DNA of 7,407 bases, taken from an uncultured Bacteroidales bacterium (GTDB taxonomy: Bacteria > Bacteroidota > Bacteroidia > Bacteroidales > P3). The notes under the pieces are model-generated. The model was not told where the DNA came from and did no database searches. It worked only from the letters and a program-made list of their open reading frames with translations. Shown here piece after piece: positions 5,687-7,407 of this stretch. Where the stretch lies: NCBI GenBank assembly GCA_937910265.1, contig CALEPD010000048.1, positions 1 through 7,407 of the forward strand, in the 5' to 3' direction. Both the position numbers and the translations under genes were made by a program. Each line of letters starts with the position of its first letter. Positions within the stretch are counted from its first letter, which is position 1.

Positions 5687-6412
5687 TTAGTATTGTTTCC
5701 AGTTTCTGAATCGCAGATTGAATACGCCGAAGAAGGCTTCCTTGAAAATCTTCATGCTCATTTTGCTGACGCCGAGAACGCGGTCGGTGAATACGATGGG
5801 AACTTCATAGACCTTGAAGCCGAGACGTGTGGCGGTGTACTTCATTTCGATTTGGAAGGCATATCCGATGAATTTAACCTTATCGAACTTCATAGCCTCG
5901 AGCACTTTGCGGCTCCAGCAAACGTAGCCTGCAGTAGCATCGCAGACTTTCATGCCGGTGACGATGCGCACATATTTGGAGGCGAAATAAGACATGAGGA
6001 GGCGTCCCATGGGCCAGTTGACGACGCTGATTTTGCCGTCGACATAGCGAGAGCCTACAACCACGTCGCCCTTGCCGGTGGAACAGGCGTCGTAGAGACG
6101 GATGAGGTCGTCGGGGTTGTGGGAGAAGTCGGCATCCATTTCGATCATATAGTCGTAGCCTTTCTCCGAGCCCCAGCGCATGCCATCGAGGTAGGCGGTG
6201 CCGAGTCCAAGTTTACCCTTGCGTTCGAGGATGAACAGGCGGTCGGGGAACTCGAGCATGAGGCGTTTTACGATTTCGGCTGTGCCGTCGGGGGAGTTGT
6301 CCTCGACGATGAGCATATTAAATTCTTTGGGCAAGGAAAAGACCTTGCGGATGATTTTCTCGATATTCTCTTTTTCGTTGTACGTCGGTGTAATGATAAG
6401 AGTGTCGGACAT
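5687..6412 (-). CDS. Polyprenol-phosphate mannosyltransferase-like GT2 (Dpm1 type)
   Basis: This 241-residue cytoplasmic family 2 glycosyltransferase moves a sugar from a nucleotide donor (GDP-mannose in characterised Dpm1 enzymes) to a polyprenyl phosphate, making a lipid-linked donor. Motifs in order are the nucleotide-binding start IITPTYNEKENI (6-17), VEDNSPDGT (36-44), a metal-binding DAD (93-95) in EMDADFSHNP, GSRYVDG (120-126), DATAGY (158-163), GYAFQIEM (183-190) and FTDRVLGVSKMS (208-219). There is no C-terminal membrane extension, so it is of the soluble, Dpm1-like class common in Bacteroidetes and may sit on the inner leaflet. Its sugar and acceptor are unproven. In this phylum such donors are used in O-glycosylation of secreted proteins and in surface glycans. 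The secreted peptidase downstream could be one of many such clients, but that is only a guess from co-transcription. Confidence 0.92.
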   Translation of the reverse strand: MSDTLIITPTYNEKENIEKIIRKVFSLPKEFNMLIVEDNSPDGTAEIVKRLMLEFPDRLFILERKGKLGLGTAYLDGMRWGSEKGYDYMIEMDADFSHNPDDLIRLYDACSTGKGDVVVGSRYVDGKISVVNWPMGRLLMSYFASKYVRIVTGMKVCDATAGYVCWSRKVLEAMKFDKVKFIGYAFQIEMKYTATRLGFKVYEVPIVFTDRVLGVSKMSMKIFKEAFFGVFNLRFRNWKQY

Positions 6413-6530
6413 TTTGCGTACGTTTTTATTGGTATAGTTAATTATTGTCTTTCAATGGTCGGGGGCTCCAATGATGCATTGGAACGGCTCTATGGAAGCG
6501 GCATTGACAGCAATGGCAAACATAGAATCG
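6413..6530 (-). promoter_or_regulatory. Long leader of the glycosyltransferase-peptidase operon
   Basis: The predicted start of transcription near 6530 gives a leader of about 118 nt. It contains a perfect 7-bp hairpin with a 3-base loop (6467-6473 with 6477-6483, stem tccaatg/cattgga) and a weaker one at about 6511-6525 (cattg/caatg). No known riboswitch or leader peptide was recognised. Confidence 0.35.
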
Positions 6531-6536
6531 ACCTTG

Positions 6537-6568
6537 CAAAAATACGGATTTATTTTAATATTGACAAA
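6537..6568 (-). promoter_or_regulatory. Promoter of the glycosyltransferase-peptidase operon
   Basis: On the minus strand, TTTG (6568-6565) is followed after exactly 20 bp by TATTTTTG (6544-6537), a full match to the Bacteroidetes -33/-7 consensus TTTG...TAnnTTTG for the primary sigma factor. Sequence between and upstream is AT-rich. It is the strongest promoter-like site seen in the window. Confidence 0.7.
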
Positions 6569-6575
6569 CGGAAAC

Positions 6576-6592
6576 TGCTGTTTTTTACAGCA
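6576..6592 (-). terminator. Small hairpin after the S26-VanZ gene, weak terminator
   Basis: The arms tgctgt (6576-6581) and acagca (6587-6592) form a 6-bp stem with a five-base T/A loop. It lies 51 bp beyond the stop of the S26-VanZ gene and just upstream of the next promoter, which is where a terminator is expected. The minus-strand exit (gtttccgtttg) has only short T-runs, so strength is uncertain. Confidence 0.35.
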
Positions 6593-6643
6593 TGATGGCG
6601 CCAAAGGGATGTGCCCGATGTGAAAAATTTGAAATAAAACAAT

Positions 6644-7306
6644 TTACAAAGAGGACGAAGGCGAACTGTTTTGGCGAAGAGATGTCCTCTTGCGTTTGAT
6701 ATAGGGCTGAATGACAAGCCATCCGAAAGTGACTCCGATAAAATTGGCCAAGAGGTCGTTGACGTCGAAGGCTCGGAAGGGAAGCAAGTACTGCACCGAC
6801 TCGGTGGTCAGCGCGATGGCGGCAGAGAGCAACAACACCGGAAGCGGGCGGTATCGTAAGAAATCCATGAGAAAGAAGGCACAAAGGAGGAAGATGGAGG
6901 CATGGAAGAGGTGATCGATGCGGATGCCTAAGATAAAATTGTTGAGACGCAACGCTGTGCCGTTGATGGGGGCCCACATGAGAAATGCCAGAAGGAGGAA
7001 ATATATGGGGGTGAGATATTTTCGGCCTTTTGTATTGAAGCAACGGCAGCAAAGGGTTTTGAGCTGACGGCGGAGGCCGGCAAAAGCCGAGGCGATGCGC
7101 CAAGAGATGCTTTGGGTGGACCACTGACGGCGGTTGTTGCGACGTACTGCGACGAGCAGTGCGAGAATGTCGTTGGGAGGGGCATATTCGCGCAAGACGC
7201 TATTGTCGCCCTGAAGGATATATTGTCCGTCGGGGGTTTTCCCGATGATGCGGTGGAGCAAATGCCGGCCTTGATAACGGAACAAAACAACATCGCCTTT
7301 GCGGCA
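6644..7306 (-). CDS. S24/S26 signal-peptidase-like domain fused to VanZ-like membrane domain (5' end missing)
   Basis: The readable frame begins inside the protein at RKGDVVLFRYQGRHLLHRI (7303 leftward) and continues with DGQYILQGDN. This is the signature of the S24/S26 signal-peptidase-like proteins of Bacteroidetes; in those, about 60 residues, including the nucleophile region (xSMxP), normally precede it and are absent here. A basic linker follows, ending about 7020. Then comes a VanZ-like domain with four hydrophobic segments: YLTPIYFLLLAFLMW, DHLFHASIFLLCAFFLM, LPVLLLSAAIALTTESVQYLL and LLANFIGVTFGWLVI. It carries the family's TESVQYLLPFRAFDVNDLLANFIG motif. No ATG, GTG or TTG occurs in frame between the domains, so one fused product is read. 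VanZ relatives are linked to glycopeptide tolerance in Firmicutes; in Bacteroidetes the role is unknown. An ATG at 7363 lies in the dxs-derived sequence and is not the native start. Confidence 0.75.
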   Translation of the reverse strand, partial: CRKGDVVLFRYQGRHLLHRIIGKTPDGQYILQGDNSVLREYAPPNDILALLVAVRRNNRRQWSTQSISWRIASAFAGLRRQLKTLCCRCFNTKGRKYLTPIYFLLLAFLMWAPINGTALRLNNFILGIRIDHLFHASIFLLCAFFLMDFLRYRPLPVLLLSAAIALTTESVQYLLPFRAFDVNDLLANFIGVTFGWLVIQPYIKRKRTSLRQNSSPSSSL

Positions 7307-7407
7307 GGTATGGCCTCGGGGGGTCTTCTGCCCGTGTTTGCGGTGTATTCCTCCTTCTTGCAAAGAGCCTACGATATGCTCCAGCAGGATACGGCCCTTT
7401 TGGATCT
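7298..7407 (+). CDS. dxs: Internal fragment of 1-deoxy-D-xylulose-5-phosphate synthase
   Basis: A plus-strand frame from 7298 to the edge gives 36 residues that start FAAGMASGGLLPVFAVYSSF and continue LQRAYDMLQQDTALLD. This is the start of the second (pyrimidine-binding) domain of Dxs, the thiamine-diphosphate enzyme that makes DXP from pyruvate and glyceraldehyde 3-phosphate for isoprenoid and thiamine synthesis. It corresponds to about residues 376-411 of the E. coli enzyme. Y392 matches the Tyr at 7346-7348 and R398 matches the Arg at 7364-7366. Upstream of 7298 the frame stays open but no longer looks like Dxs: the invariant EQHAVT is replaced by EQNNIA, which is the antisense of the S26 motif. 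No start codon or first 370 residues are present. The fragment is therefore joined to foreign sequence at its left edge. Confidence 0.8.

Noticed and set aside
7307..7363. ATG at 7363 as the start of the S26-VanZ protein
   Set aside because: The first 20 residues from this ATG are the antisense of dxs and do not resemble the S26 N-terminal region; the start is an artefact of the join.

Overview
The window looks like chromosomal DNA from a member of the Bacteroidales (Prevotella- or Muribaculaceae-like, possibly uncultured). Four things suggest this: a two-domain protein resembling the Bacteroidetes-restricted DUF6266 family, a periplasmic S9 peptidase closely resembling Porphyromonas prolyl tripeptidyl peptidase, no Shine-Dalgarno sequences ahead of the genes, and promoter-like sites of the Bacteroidetes type (TTTG, 20 bp, TAnnTTTG). 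All confidently called genes lie on the minus strand, so transcription runs from right to left.

Layout from left to right. Positions 1-63 may hold the first 21 codons of a minus-strand gene that leaves the window; this is weak. Positions 85-286 hold an AT-rich array of diverged short repeats built on acgaattg. A perfect 16-bp hairpin follows at 437-473, then a small repeat element (483-555). Next come a NifX/NifB-family cofactor-binding protein (585-974) and riboflavin synthase (ribE, 1023-1640), probably one transcript. It starts from a promoter inside a second, related repeat element (1648-1775). A doubtful 120-codon frame (1753-2115) lies between that element and a tandem DUF6266-like protein (2112-3416). 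A clear intrinsic terminator (about 3450-3489) separates this gene from a two-gene operon that runs 6412 to 3527: a Dpm1-type polyprenol-phosphate glycosyltransferase, then the secreted S9 peptidase six bases downstream. That operon has a good promoter at 6537-6568. Upstream of it lies a gene that joins a signal-peptidase-like (S24/S26) domain to a VanZ-like membrane domain (6644 to about 7300).

The right-hand end is odd. From about 7298 to the end the plus strand encodes an internal piece of 1-deoxy-D-xylulose-5-phosphate synthase (dxs), including two active-site residues. It abuts the S26-like gene head-on, so that both genes are broken at the same point. About 100 bp of unrelated gene at a sequence end is best explained by a chimeric join, although a real rearrangement is possible.

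The recognised genes are mostly housekeeping: riboflavin synthesis, lipid-linked sugar donor synthesis and periplasmic peptide digestion. I see no defence system, mobile element with a transposase, CRISPR array, tRNA or rRNA. The most noteworthy observations are the S26-VanZ fusion, the pair of promoter-carrying repeat elements with inverted ends, the acgaattg repeat array, the duplicated DUF6266-like domain and the probable misjoin at the right edge.
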